A DNA stretch of 48,868 nucleotides, from NCBI RefSeq assembly GCF_004535825.1, contig NZ_SGVY01000028.1, positions 1 to 48,868 of the forward strand, read 5' to 3'. A program made the position numbers and the translations under genes. The stretch comes from Segatella hominis. GTDB taxonomy: Bacteria; Bacteroidota; Bacteroidia; Bacteroidales; Bacteroidaceae. The notes under the pieces were generated by a model. That model made no database searches. It was given only the letters and a program-made list of their open reading frames with translations, and was not told where the DNA came from. Below are positions 1-8,084 of this stretch, one piece after another; position 1 is the first letter of the stretch; every line of letters starts with the position of its first letter.

Positions 1-1662
1 CTAAAGTTTCCCACCCCAAAATAGTAGGGTAAAAATAACAGTTTCTCGATAAAAAGTTGTATCTTTGTAATCGCTAAAGAACAAAAAAACAACGATTTAA
101 AGAGTAACTGTTATGAATGCAAAATTAAGCAATTTTTCTGAGTTATCAAACATATTAAGTGTTAAAAGTTCATTGCGAACCAATTTAATGGCGCTTTTTA
201 CCCGTTTTGGTCTAGGTCATCTCCTCTGCAAGCTATCATTGGAGAAAGAAGCTGGTATTCCTGCCGTTCAACTAATCCTGTCTTTGTGTCTGTTTCGCAT
301 AGCAAGTGAAAGTATTCACTCTATGTACAAGAAATCATATTACGACTTGTTGAGTACTGGCAAGAACTGCTATTATCGAATGATGACGAGAGCTTCCATG
401 GATTGGCGTAAGCTCCTCCTTGGTATGTCCCTCCGCTTTCTAGCTATCATCCGCAAAGAGCATGCAGAAGTCTCCACTGGAATGGAGAGCTATATCCTGG
501 ACGATACCACCTTGGAAAAGACAGGTTTCAGCATGGAACAGATCAGTAGAGTATTCGACCATGTCCAAGGCAAATGTGTGTTGGGGTACAAACTGTTGGT
601 TTGTGCATTTTTTGATGGGAAGAGTACTATTCCTATAGACCTTTCGCTGCACTGTGAAAAAGGAAAGAAGAAGGACTTTGGACTAACCTCCAAGCAACGA
701 AAAAAGCGTTTTGCCAAACAGCGTAATGCCGAGAATCCAAACGCCATCCGCTTTAATGAGTCTACGGAATCGAAACTGAAGGTTGCCGTTGATATGATAA
801 AGAGAGCCTGGAGTCATAAGTGCCTGCGAGCCAAGTATGTTCTTTGTGACAGCTGGTTTACTTGTGAATATCTCATCGGCGAAGTTAGAAAGCTTGGCAA
901 AGGAGCCTTGCATCTTGTAGGATTGGCGAAAATGGGAAATGCCAAGTATCTTGTTCATGGCAAATTACACAATGCCTTGGAATTGATAGCTCTATATGAA
1001 AGAGAGCGTTCTCATAACTGTCGCCAATATAAATGCCATTATATATCTTTGCAAGGTAAGCTGGGGGAGCAACCTTTACGCATATTCCTGATTCGATATG
1101 GAAGGAACCAAAGATGGAACGTTTTGATAAGCACAGATTTGTCTATGACTTTTGTGAAAGCTTTCGAAGTTTACCAAATCCGTTGGAACATAGAAGTCTT
1201 GAACAAAGAATGTAAACAGTATCTCGGACTAGGCAAATGCCTTGGAAGAGATTTTGACGAGCAGATTGCCGACTGCACCCTCTGCTTTCTCACATATATA
1301 ACCATGGCTTTGGAGAAACGATTCTCTGAATATGAGACCATGGGAGAACTTTTCACAGACATGGAGGAAGACCTCATGGCATTGACCTTATGGAAGAGAG
1401 TACTAACATGCATCAAGAGACTTTTGGAGGTGCTTGGTGAGCATCTTGGCGTGACAGTTGATGAAATGACAGAGTCTCTTATCAACGACGAAGAAGCTGC
1501 ATCTGCTTATCTCGTCATGGCTAAAGCTCTAGAAAATAGGGAAAATGGGAAAGAAGTGGCATGAAACACTTTTTAGGTAACCGTTAAAATGCCCTGTTTA
1601 TAGGGATTGATGGAACATTAAGGACTCAAAAATGCCCTATAAACAAGGGTGGGAAACTTTAG
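1..1662 (+). mobile_element. IS4-family insertion sequence, copy 1
   Basis: A complete insertion sequence. It begins CTAAAGTTTCCCACCC and ends with the exact reverse complement, a 16-bp perfect terminal inverted repeat. It contains one transposase gene (113-1564). A TATCTTTG box at 60-67 fits a Bacteroidetes -7 element for the transposase. Near the right end, an imperfect inverted repeat (about 1590-1650, built on CCCTGTTTATAGGG and its partner) could fold into a terminator-like hairpin. A second copy, apparently identical and in the same orientation, lies at 47206-48867. The left flank is outside the window, so a target duplication cannot be checked. On the right it abuts the promoter region of a decayed ATPase gene. 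Confidence 0.93.
113..1564 (+). CDS. IS4-family DDE transposase
   Basis: This 483-aa transposase cuts and rejoins the ends of its own element. The DDE triad can be read as Asp in ILDDTTLEKTG (about residue 130), Asp in VLCDSWFT (about 245) and Glu in YQIRWNIEVLNKECK (about 360). The last segment fits the IS4 signature Y-(2)-R-(3)-E-(6)-K exactly. The protein is full length for the family and has no frameshift, so the element may still be active. The start at 113 lies about 45 bases after the TATCTTTG promoter box. The second copy (47318-48769) has the same protein sequence. Confidence 0.93.
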   Translation: MNAKLSNFSELSNILSVKSSLRTNLMALFTRFGLGHLLCKLSLEKEAGIPAVQLILSLCLFRIASESIHSMYKKSYYDLLSTGKNCYYRMMTRASMDWRKLLLGMSLRFLAIIRKEHAEVSTGMESYILDDTTLEKTGFSMEQISRVFDHVQGKCVLGYKLLVCAFFDGKSTIPIDLSLHCEKGKKKDFGLTSKQRKKRFAKQRNAENPNAIRFNESTESKLKVAVDMIKRAWSHKCLRAKYVLCDSWFTCEYLIGEVRKLGKGALHLVGLAKMGNAKYLVHGKLHNALELIALYERERSHNCRQYKCHYISLQGKLGEQPLRIFLIRYGRNQRWNVLISTDLSMTFVKAFEVYQIRWNIEVLNKECKQYLGLGKCLGRDFDEQIADCTLCFLTYITMALEKRFSEYETMGELFTDMEEDLMALTLWKRVLTCIKRLLEVLGEHLGVTVDEMTESLINDEEAASAYLVMAKALENRENGKEVA

Positions 1663-1707
1663 TAGTATCTTCGCAGCAAATATATAATCAAAGAACAATG
1701 AAATGAT

Positions 1708-1940
1708 ATGAAACGAATAGAAAGAACGGAATATCTCAATAAGCTGATTGCTTTCAAAGACAAGTCTCTTATCAAAGTGAGCAGACAATATCGGCAACAT
1801 CCTATCCACCAAGCGCATAGCCAACATCATGACTGCCGACGGAAGAAAAATAGACCAGAAAACCGTGGAACGATCTTACACTTGATGAAGACCCTACTGC
1901 CGATTACAACGGTATCAAGAGAATCAATGCCATAAGAGGC
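1708..1940 (+). pseudogene. Decayed AAA-type ATPase (DUF4143-like) remnants
   Basis: Three fragments of Bacteroidales ATP-binding proteins lie end to end in different frames. MKRIERTEYLNKLIAFKDKS (from 1708) resembles the N-terminus of the AAA ATPase/DUF4143 family, just before where the Walker A loop should be. From 1784, one frame over, IGNILSTKRIANIMTADGRK followed by ..DQKTVER resembles the middle of the same family. From about 1880, LDEDPTADYNGIKRINAI resembles a segment of related ATPases. The Walker A and B motifs are missing, so no functional product is expected. The upstream TATCTTCG sequence at about 1665 may be the old promoter, now next to the IS end. Families were recognised by eye. 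Confidence 0.6.
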
Positions 1941-1978
1941 TGATGGGAGAAACAGAGTTGAACCAAAAGAAAGTTTGG

Positions 1979-2001
1979 AAGTGACCTCTATGAGGTCACT
2001 T
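1979..2001 (-). terminator. Hairpin at the 3' end of the leukocidin-like gene
   Basis: A perfect 10-bp inverted repeat (AAGTGACCTC / GAGGTCACTT, 3-base loop) overlaps the stop codon region of the minus-strand gene that ends at 1996. There is no clear U-run, so it may be a weak terminator or a 3'-end stabiliser. Confidence 0.55.
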
Positions 2002-3531
2002 CTTCGTTCTGTTGGGTGCTTTCAGCCAGATATTCTGAGTATATCGCATACCTCTCAGATAGTGACACCAAGAATAACTGAAAACCTTATTTCGCAACCA
2101 AGAATATTCGAAAAATACCCTGTTGACTGCTTTAACCCTGAATTGTCCAGAATATGCAGCAGGATTCTTCACTGTCCAATACCAACAGTTGTGTAGGTTG
2201 ATTGTGTTACGAGACACCAATGGAGCCTCATGCATCTTAGCCTTGAACCCGTTTGATGTCACCGGAGCATCCGCCACATCATAATTCCACCGTGCTCTTC
2301 CACTTCCACCATCCAAGGATTTGTTTGTTATAGTCACATCAGAAACATTCATTGTATAGCTTTCGGATATTGAGCCTCCTGCACTAAATCCAGCACTTGG
2401 TCCAGAAGTATCAAGCCCGATATTACCTCCAAAATCAACACTATATCCCGAAGTTGTACTATACGAACCTTCAGAAGTCGCAGGTCTAGGATCATGCACA
2501 AAGACTTCAGTTGGTGAGAAGCTTCCACCGTTTGGTTTAAAGATTTCGTGGTCATTGTCAATCTCTCCCAAGTAAAAACCATAGCATGTACCCTTGTTTT
2601 CCTTCCATTTATCAGAAAGCATCATCGTCGAATTGTTTCCAAGGATTTCTTGATGTACCATATAGTAATCCATGTTTTGATCAAAAGAGTACACTGCATA
2701 TATGGTATATGTTACTTGGTACAATGCGGAGCGACCTTTAGCCTTGTCATGCCCTGGATACGTCGGGTAATATATGTACGTAATTGTCTGCGCCTTTGTC
2801 ATGGAATGAATATCGTTTGAGCCACCGTTGATATTGGGCTCGCTTACAACAGCTTGTTTTTCTATCCATGTGGCTACGGCATCTGCAAATAAACCATATG
2901 TGTAAGGCGTGTGCTCTTGGGAAAGATTGGCTTCTGCAAGCTCTGTCCTTGTGGTATCACCGTCCTCTGTGATTACCACTGACGATATTTGAGCCTCATC
3001 TGAGTCGTTCAGATCTTCGAGATGCATTTCTCCTCCCTTCTTATTGAAAGCATAAATATCATTGAAGTGCCCATTGCCATCATCGTCGTCATAGTCGTGC
3101 ATAAGCGCATCTCCCAGTTTATATTTTTTTAGTCGTTCCATTGTGGCCTTCGACGGTTCAGTTATGGCTATTACGCCTCCTTTGTCATAAACCTGTTTCA
3201 CTTTCTCCAACATATCGCCATCAATGGTCAAGGCGGTTTCGTTGTCGAGAACCACCACCCTCACGCTATTGTCATTTATTGACACGTTCTTTGTCAGGCG
3301 GTTTACAAGAGCAGAACCTGCTTCCTTAAAATTGTTACCCAACACTGCCGTTGGCAAATTGAGCTTAACGGAAAGTTGATCGGTCTTTGGCAGGACTTCT
3401 CCTATTGGTGCGTCAAGTTCTTCCCAAGATTCGCTATCATCAGAACATGAGCAACATAACGAAGTCAACATTACCAAACACAACACGGACTTTACAAAAA
3501 ACTTCATTTTCATTCTTATATTATAGTTCAT
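1996..3531 (-). CDS. Leukocidin/hemolysin-like beta-barrel lipoprotein
   Basis: A predicted exported lipoprotein of about 500 aa. The N-terminus has a hydrophobic signal ending LTSLCCSCSDD, a Cys-rich lipobox followed by acidic residues. Starts at 3513 or 3507 give a more typical signal than 3531. The N-terminal half (about 40-200) is acidic and has no fold I recognise. In the C-terminal half (about 330-490), runs such as GYSVDFGGNIGLDTSG and GFSAGGSISESYTMNVSDV alternate polar and hydrophobic residues, and ARWNYDVADAP follows. This resembles the cap and rim region of the leukocidin/alpha-hemolysin family. I infer a pore-forming or membrane-binding surface protein. It lies 57 bases after the hydrolase gene on the same strand and may share its transcript. 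The family call is moderate and rests on pattern only. Confidence 0.5.
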   Translation of the reverse strand: MNYNIRMKMKFFVKSVLCLVMLTSLCCSCSDDSESWEELDAPIGEVLPKTDQLSVKLNLPTAVLGNNFKEAGSALVNRLTKNVSINDNSVRVVVLDNETALTIDGDMLEKVKQVYDKGGVIAITEPSKATMERLKKYKLGDALMHDYDDDDGNGHFNDIYAFNKKGGEMHLEDLNDSDEAQISSVVITEDGDTTRTELAEANLSQEHTPYTYGLFADAVATWIEKQAVVSEPNINGGSNDIHSMTKAQTITYIYYPTYPGHDKAKGRSALYQVTYTIYAVYSFDQNMDYYMVHQEILGNNSTMMLSDKWKENKGTCYGFYLGEIDNDHEIFKPNGGSFSPTEVFVHDPRPATSEGSYSTTSGYSVDFGGNIGLDTSGPSAGFSAGGSISESYTMNVSDVTITNKSLDGGSGRARWNYDVADAPVTSNGFKAKMHEAPLVSRNTINLHNCWYWTVKNPAAYSGQFRVKAVNRVFFEYSWLRNKVFSYSWCHYLRGMRYTQNIWLKAPNRTKK

Positions 3532-3588
3532 ATTTTAAAGAATTAAATGGTTAAAGAATTCACTGGCAGCCTTATCAAGATTTTCTGC

Positions 3589-4896
3589 CTATTTTAAGTT
3601 GAACGTAAATTTATTCTTATAGTCTCGATTCACACAGACCGTAGCCTTGCGCTGAGAAAGATTATACACCACCGACCACTGGGTATGGCTCGTAGGATTG
3701 CCCGGAGTTTCTGCCTGACTCACGCCATTGAGCAGATTCATGGCTCCTTCCTCAGACAACTGATTGTTGTTCTGCTTGATGACGAATTCCATCATGTCAT
3801 AGCGGGTCTTGCCGTGGTTCGAGAGCTTCGGACCTTTATCAGAACATGCCATAGTTTCAGATACATAGAAGTTGCTGGCATAGCGCTTTTCTATCACCTC
3901 GCGGGTGTTTGGTAAAATGTCAGGATATTTAAAATAAGTCTTGCCATCCTCACCCGTATATTCATCGTCTATGTAAATCTTGCTCTGATGATCCTTGTCA
4001 TACACGAATTCTACGATGGCATAACGGCCCGTGGCATCTGCCATGTAGAAATGATAGTTGCCGTCGTTATCCGGTATCCAGAGGTCATATCCGTCCAGAA
4101 TCTTGAGAGCTTCATCCACAGTTCTGGCATGATCCAACATCATGCGCAAGGCAACGGTTGTAGTCAATTTCTTTCCCGTACTAGCCTGCTGGGTCGGTTT
4201 GCCGTCGAGATGGAGCACGGAAACGGCAAAGCCAGCCTCGTTCATACCGTCCATCAGGAGATATGGGAATGCCATGATATAGGATAGGTCTTGCGTCTTA
4301 TTCTTCTCAAACTCAGCCTTGTTATATAGGATGTAATGCCAGAGATCCTGTCGGTAACCTATCCAGTAGGCATCCACCATACTGATGGATTTCAGTCCGC
4401 CTTTGGGTGCCGTACGAACCAGGGCAGCTGCTATCGGTTCGTTATCATGGGAGTAATCAAAGTTGCGCCCCATCAGATAATCGCCCGTATCGGGTGTCGT
4501 CACGGCAAAGGCACTGCAGCCTGCATCCAGCTTAACCCTTGCCTTGAGCCAGGATGGCGTCTTGTCGCAGAGGGTTTTCAATACGGCACCAATCAGATGG
4601 GTGTTGTCGGTGAGATTGAATCCTGATATGGTAGGGAGTTTATAATCCTCCGTATAGTCAAGATAGAAGAATCTTCCGTCTTTCAAGTCCTGGATAGACC
4701 TTACCATCTCCAGTTTCTTGGCATCGGTCAGCAGGCTGGCCGGTACGTCCTGATAGTGAGCCTGGTTGTATACTTCTTCAGGGTCATCATCGCTGCACGA
4801 AGACACCATAACCATGAAGAAGGTAAAGCAGAAAGTTAAGCATGCAAACATTAGCCACTGAATGCGCTTGCTGTTGAAAGTATTGTTTCTTTTCAT
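3589..4896 (-). CDS. Ntn-type linear amide C-N hydrolase lipoprotein (C45/C59-like)
   Basis: A 435-aa lipoprotein with a signal peptide ending MVSSCSDDD. The core begins at about residue 125 with GCSAFAVTTPDTGDYLMGRN, then FDY. This is the Cys-nucleophile block of choloylglycine hydrolases, penicillin V acylases and acyl-CoA:6-APA acyltransferases. The block GMNEAGFAVSVLHLDG and the later segments RTVDEALKILDGYD and FYMADATGRYAIVEF also fit. In this superfamily the Cys is exposed by processing, so I infer cleavage before it. Candidate substrates are N-acyl amides such as bile-acid conjugates, N-acyl amino acids or beta-lactams; the sequence does not decide. A TACTTTTG box lies upstream at 4943-4950, and the gene is divergent from the LuxR-type regulator. 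Confidence 0.7.
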   Translation of the reverse strand: MKRNNTFNSKRIQWLMFACLTFCFTFFMVMVSSCSDDDPEEVYNQAHYQDVPASLLTDAKKLEMVRSIQDLKDGRFFYLDYTEDYKLPTISGFNLTDNTHLIGAVLKTLCDKTPSWLKARVKLDAGCSAFAVTTPDTGDYLMGRNFDYSHDNEPIAAALVRTAPKGGLKSISMVDAYWIGYRQDLWHYILYNKAEFEKNKTQDLSYIMAFPYLLMDGMNEAGFAVSVLHLDGKPTQQASTGKKLTTTVALRMMLDHARTVDEALKILDGYDLWIPDNDGNYHFYMADATGRYAIVEFVYDKDHQSKIYIDDEYTGEDGKTYFKYPDILPNTREVIEKRYASNFYVSETMACSDKGPKLSNHGKTRYDMMEFVIKQNNNQLSEEGAMNLLNGVSQAETPGNPTSHTQWSVVYNLSQRKATVCVNRDYKNKFTFNLK

Positions 4897-4942
4897 AATT
4901 AGTGATATTTAAGAGATGAATGATTCATTTTATTTTTCGATG

Positions 4943-4950
4943 CAAAAGTA
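4943..4950 (-). promoter_or_regulatory. -7 box of the amide hydrolase gene
   Basis: TACTTTTG on the minus strand matches TAnnTTTG, 47 bases before the start codon at 4896. I see no good -33 element, so control by an activator is possible. Confidence 0.5.
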
Positions 4951-4971
4951 ATGGAAAATAAGGTTCGATAT

Positions 4972-5027
4972 GGGAAAAAATAACCTGAAAAATACTGATT
5001 TTTTAGGAAAACGGGAAAAAATAACCT
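4972..5027. repeat. Paired 15-bp direct repeats between divergent promoters
   Basis: GGGAAAAAATAACCT occurs at 4972-4986 and again at 5013-5027, 41 bp apart (about four helical turns). Both copies lie between the hydrolase promoter and the regulator promoter. The bases after each copy (gAAAAA and cAAAAA) also match. This looks like a pair of protein-binding sites; the neighbouring LuxR-type regulator is the obvious candidate, but that is inference. Confidence 0.55.
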
Positions 5028-5056
5028 CAAAAACCGTCAAAATCACAGATTTTTAT

Positions 5057-5064
5057 TATCTTTG
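5057..5064 (+). promoter_or_regulatory. -7 box of the LuxR-type regulator operon
   Basis: TATCTTTG followed by CA fits the Bacteroidetes -7 consensus. It leads into a leader of about 65 bases that contains tandem repeats. No clear -33 TTTG is seen; the 15-bp direct repeat at 5013-5027 lies where an activator could bind. Confidence 0.55.
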
Positions 5065-5074
5065 CACAATAATA

Positions 5075-5123
5075 AAGCAATGCCAAGCAAAGCTAAGCAA
5101 TGCAAGGGTATGCTAAGCAATTC
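5075..5123 (+). repeat. 20-bp imperfect tandem repeat in the regulator leader
   Basis: Two and a half units, each starting AAGCAATGC or AAGCAATTC, at 5075-5094, 5095-5114 and 5115-5123. They sit just after the promoter box and before the start codon, so copy-number change could alter the leader length. Short in-frame ATGs occur in the repeat. Confidence 0.6.
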
Positions 5124-5134
5124 ATCTATCAATA

Positions 5135-6163
5135 ATGAATATATCCCTACGGAGTATGAAAGCAAAGAACTCAATAAGAACCAAGTTACGCAGGTTGGAA
5201 TTCTCCTTGCTGAAGAGGGAATCCAATTACCTCGATCGCCAGCGCCAGTGGCTTCTGGTATGTTTTGCCGTGATGCTTTATCTAGGCATCCTGTCTAATA
5301 TCCTGGGGTTGTCGGGAGCCTTCGATCCATTTTTTACAGCATCTAACATCGTCTTTCTGGTAGTTGTGGTGTCCTCGTTCGCTGCCTATCTCTTGGGTAA
5401 GATAGGGGTGGTGAAAGGGATAACCTTCCTTGCAGTAGCAACCCAGGTTTTCATAGGCATGGATATTCTGTATAGTGCCTTCGTGCCTACATTGAAAGAT
5501 AATACGATGGTAATTCTCATCAACATGCTCATTCTTGCCGGCAACATGTTTTTCTCGCTGGCAGCTTATCAGGCTCGTCTTACCCGCTGGCTGGTAGGCA
5601 TAGCCTTGGGAGTTTATCTAGTCTGTGTGATAGTTACGGGCAATGAATCGCTGCGTAATTATTTCTTTATGATGCTGTTGATACTGCTGTTTATCAGTGT
5701 GCTGAGTCTGGGCATTGCCCGAAATGGCGAGTATCTGGTAAATGCCAATAAAATATTGCAGCGAGAAGAGGAGGAACTGCTCCAGGTGTTGAGAATCAAC
5801 AAGAAGCAGATTAAGGCATACGTGGCATTGGCCAAGGAGCGGCATGATGTGAAGCAGACCGAGCATTTGCTGGATTTGCTGGGTGAGGCATCGCAGAAGA
5901 ATGTGATAGATAATGTATTGCAGTATATTCAGACCCGGGAATTGAGCAAGCAGAATCTGGAGCGTGTTTTTCCGGAATTGAGTTCATCTGAGAGGGAAAT
6001 CTGTTATCTCATCCTGCAGAATAAGAAGTTGAGTGAAATCGGTATCCTGCTCAATAAGACAGAATCCAATATCACCACCCAGCGTGGCAATATTCGAAAG
6101 AAGCTGGGGATGAATCCTTCTGATAATCTGCAGAAGGTATTGGAAAAGAGGATAAGGGAATGA
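5135..6163 (+). CDS. Membrane-anchored LuxR-type HTH regulator
   Basis: A 342-aa protein with about six membrane-spanning segments (roughly residues 40-200, e.g. WLLVCFAVMLYLGIL and NIVFLVVVVSSFAAYLLG). A charged, probably coiled-coil linker follows (about 205-270), then a C-terminal LuxR/GerE-like helix-turn-helix (about 280-342, LSSSEREICYLILQNKKLSE, then NITTQRGNIRKKLGM). The LuxR-like helix with a membrane sensor suggests a one-component regulator, possibly controlling the divergent hydrolase. The start at 5135 is open to question: Met8 (5156) is also possible. The gene overlaps the exonuclease gene by 4 bases (ATGA), so the two are translationally coupled. Confidence 0.75.
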   Translation: MNISLRSMKAKNSIRTKLRRLEFSLLKRESNYLDRQRQWLLVCFAVMLYLGILSNILGLSGAFDPFFTASNIVFLVVVVSSFAAYLLGKIGVVKGITFLAVATQVFIGMDILYSAFVPTLKDNTMVILINMLILAGNMFFSLAAYQARLTRWLVGIALGVYLVCVIVTGNESLRNYFFMMLLILLFISVLSLGIARNGEYLVNANKILQREEEELLQVLRINKKQIKAYVALAKERHDVKQTEHLLDLLGEASQKNVIDNVLQYIQTRELSKQNLERVFPELSSSEREICYLILQNKKLSEIGILLNKTESNITTQRGNIRKKLGMNPSDNLQKVLEKRIRE

Positions 6164-6654
6164 AAGATTTTGCTGCGATAGATTTCGAAACGGCCAACCA
6201 GCAGCGTACAAGCGTCTGCTCGGTGGGCATTGTGATAGTGAGGGATGGCGAGATTGCAGACAGTTACTACAGCCTCATCAAGCCCGAACCGGAGTATTAC
6301 TCTTATTGGAACACCCGGGTTCACGGGTTAACTCTTGAAGACACGATGAATGCGGTTGTCTTCCCGAAAGTCTGGGCAGAGATTGTACCTAAGATAGAAG
6401 GTCTGCCCCTGGTAGCCCACAATGCCTCCTTCGACGAAGGCTGCCTGAAGGCAGTATTCCAGACGTATCAGATGGAATACCCCGGCTATGAATTCCATTG
6501 CACCTGCCGTGCCTCACGAAGAAAGCTGGGTTCTCTCCTCCCCAACCATCAGCTCCAGACCGTAGCCGCCTATTGCGGTTACGACCTCACCATGCACCAC
6601 AATGCCTTGGCAGATGCCGAAGCCTGTGCCTGGATAGCAAGAGAGCTGCTATAA
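6160..6654 (+). CDS. DEDDh 3'-5' exonuclease (DnaQ/epsilon-like)
   Basis: A single-domain exonuclease of 164 aa. All motifs are visible: ExoI AAIDFETAN (Asp8, Glu10), ExoII LVAHNASFDEG (about 85-95) and ExoIII HHNALADAEACA (about 147-158), the DEDDh form with His. The family removes nucleotides from 3' ends of DNA or RNA. This is a stand-alone version, close to the PolC/DnaQ-like exonucleases common in Bacteroidetes. It starts inside the last codons of the regulator gene (4-base overlap), so the two are an operon. A specific role for the pair is not evident. Confidence 0.85.
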   Translation: MKDFAAIDFETANQQRTSVCSVGIVIVRDGEIADSYYSLIKPEPEYYSYWNTRVHGLTLEDTMNAVVFPKVWAEIVPKIEGLPLVAHNASFDEGCLKAVFQTYQMEYPGYEFHCTCRASRRKLGSLLPNHQLQTVAAYCGYDLTMHHNALADAEACAWIARELL

Positions 6655-6685
6655 ATAACCACAAATTTCGTATGCTGCGAAGAAA

Positions 6686-7080
6686 ATGTGGCAATATTGC
6701 CAAAAAAACTTCGTAAAGAGAATTAATAGTCTATATCTTGCCGATAAAGTATTAAAAAGCATAATTGCGGCAGAATATAAATTGGAAGGTTATAAGATGC
6801 CAAAGTCCTGGATGGAAGCGTTCTTCTTGCTTGAACAGTTGCTACAAGGCCAAGACAAGGGCGAACGGCAAGTCATATTCATTGACGAACTTCCATGGAT
6901 GGATACCCCTCGTTTTAGATTTCTCCCAGCCTTCGAGAACTTCAGAAATGGCTGGTGTAGTGGTAGGGACAATATCATGCTTGTGGTTTGCGGTAGTGCT
7001 ACTTCCTGGATTCTCAGTAATCTATCAAGAAGCAAAGGAGGACTCTACGGACGCTTGACTGCAGAAATCAAGCTCTCACC
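6686..7080 (+). pseudogene. AAA ATPase remnant lacking both ends
   Basis: The translation contains a clear Walker B and sensor region of a Bacteroidales AAA ATPase: RQVIFIDELPWMDTPR, then DNIMLVVCGSATSWIL, then GGLYGRLTAEIKLSPFT. In intact relatives a Walker A block precedes this and more than 200 residues follow. Here the N-terminal Walker A part is absent. At about 7081, inside the LSPF motif, the sequence switches to the reverse strand of a toxin gene. The protein would be about 130 aa and inactive. The breakpoint looks like a deletion junction rather than an IS scar. Confidence 0.7.
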
Positions 7081-7082
7081 CT

Positions 7083-7285
7083 TCACCACCACTTTTTCCT
7101 TTACCTTTAGAAGCAATACTCTTTCTTATTTTTCTTAACCCTTTACCCAAATCTACCCCTTGAAGAGGATTAGATTGAAGAGAATGCAAAAAATCTTCGT
7201 AATCTTGCTTAATAGACTTATAGCGCTAACTTAATTTCTTCAATCTACGGGCAAACTCAGGTGCAACCTCTATCCTATAACTCAT
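7083..7285 (-). pseudogene. RelE/YoeB-like toxin, nonsense mutation and lost 3' end
   Basis: The reading starts MSYRIEVAPEFARRLKKLS and then meets TAG where relatives have Lys. It resumes RYKSIKQDYEDFLHSLQSNP, then LRKIRKSIASKGKGKSGGE, where the ATPase remnant begins. This is the fold pattern of Bacteroidetes RelE-type toxins, whose usual ending GGARVIT and final strand are missing. The start ATG overlaps the antitoxin's last codons (AATGAGTTATAG), the normal arrangement for translational coupling. The closely related remnant at 32479-32676 has the same layout. The toxin is inactive as read, so the antitoxin is an orphan. Confidence 0.75.
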
Positions 7286-7520
7286 TAAGCAAATCCTCCG
7301 CAGGAATAAAATCCATTTTTCCTTCGCGATGAAGCTTCAATTCCGTAAAGGCCTGATTGATACTAGCAAGGGCTTTTTCCTTAGCCTTTGCATTCTCCTC
7401 ATCTCTTTTAGCTTGCGCCAATTTTTTAAGATAACGTGCAGCTTTTTCCAAATAGCTCTCGTCATTAGAAAGTACGCCCAAGCTATTATAAATATCAGTA
7501 TTCAATTGCATCACATTCAT
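7275..7520 (-). CDS. Antitoxin-like small protein, now orphaned
   Basis: An 81-aa protein with residues 1-20 MNVMQLNTDIYNSLGVLSND, a Lys/Glu-rich helical middle (EKAARYLKKLAQAKRDEEN), and an end LNEL. This layout is typical of antitoxins next to RelE-type toxins in Bacteroidales: an N-terminal part that probably dimerises and a C-terminal tail that would wrap the toxin. The stop TAG lies inside the toxin's fourth codon. The gene is intact while the toxin is not, as expected if the toxin was lost first. No HTH or ribbon-helix-helix is evident. Confidence 0.65.
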   Translation of the reverse strand: MNVMQLNTDIYNSLGVLSNDESYLEKAARYLKKLAQAKRDEENAKAKEKALASINQAFTELKLHREGKMDFIPAEDLLNEL

Positions 7521-7662
7521 TATCGAATCCTTTCTTTTAGCTAGTAATTATGCAAACGAACAATATGAAAGTCAGCTTTAAAATTGCCGAATGCAGTCTA
7601 TTTGGTGCAAAGATAAAAAAAAGCATGAAACTCACAAAAGATTTCGTACTTTTTATATGTTT

Positions 7663-8052
7663 TTATCGATACATTGCGTAGAATTCCTGCACCTTGTTAT
7701 GGAGCATAGAAGCATAGAGAAGACCATTTCTCCATTCGTCAGGAATATGGCATATTCCAAATTTAGCACCCAGGATAGCTCCTGCTACTGCTGCATTGGT
7801 ATCCGCATCTCCTCCTGATAAAACAATCTTCAGAGATGCACAACATCATGTCGGTATCATCAGTCCAGTCGCCTCTTTGCCATCGTCAACGATGATTATC
7901 CTGCACGATTTGTGAATAGTCCTCTATCCCATTAGGATAAAAACGATCCACCTCTTGCTTGGACATAAACTCCGTGCTCAGTCCCAAGGCATCTCCTACA
8001 GCTTGCCCAAAGATGGTACCGAGGAATCTTTCTTTTATAGTTCATTTTCCAT
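7663..8052 (-). pseudogene. ADP-ribosylglycohydrolase (DraG-like), decayed copy A
   Basis: The N-terminal part ERFLGTIFGQAVGDALGLST carries the family's GxxxGDALG block. It continues to a TGA after QIVQDNHR and then GDWTDDTDMMLCISE, the metal-binding TDDT motif. The middle of the gene is deleted, and in another frame the C-terminal metal motif SGGDADTNAAVAGAILGAKF follows, ending with TAA at 7663. DraG-family enzymes remove ADP-ribose from proteins or small molecules using two Mg2+ or Mn2+ ions. All key motifs are still readable, so decay looks recent, but the stop, the deletion and a frame break near the start make it non-functional. Confidence 0.75.
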
Positions 8053-8084
8053 ATTTTATTGTTTATACATTCAACAAATCGTAA

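Noticed and set aside
4897-5134. Riboswitch before the LuxR-type regulator
   Set aside because: The leader is short and built from tandem repeats; no known aptamer pattern is visible.
5062-5298. 78-aa plus-strand frame over the tandem repeat
   Set aside because: It overlaps the better-supported regulator in another frame and shows no domain.
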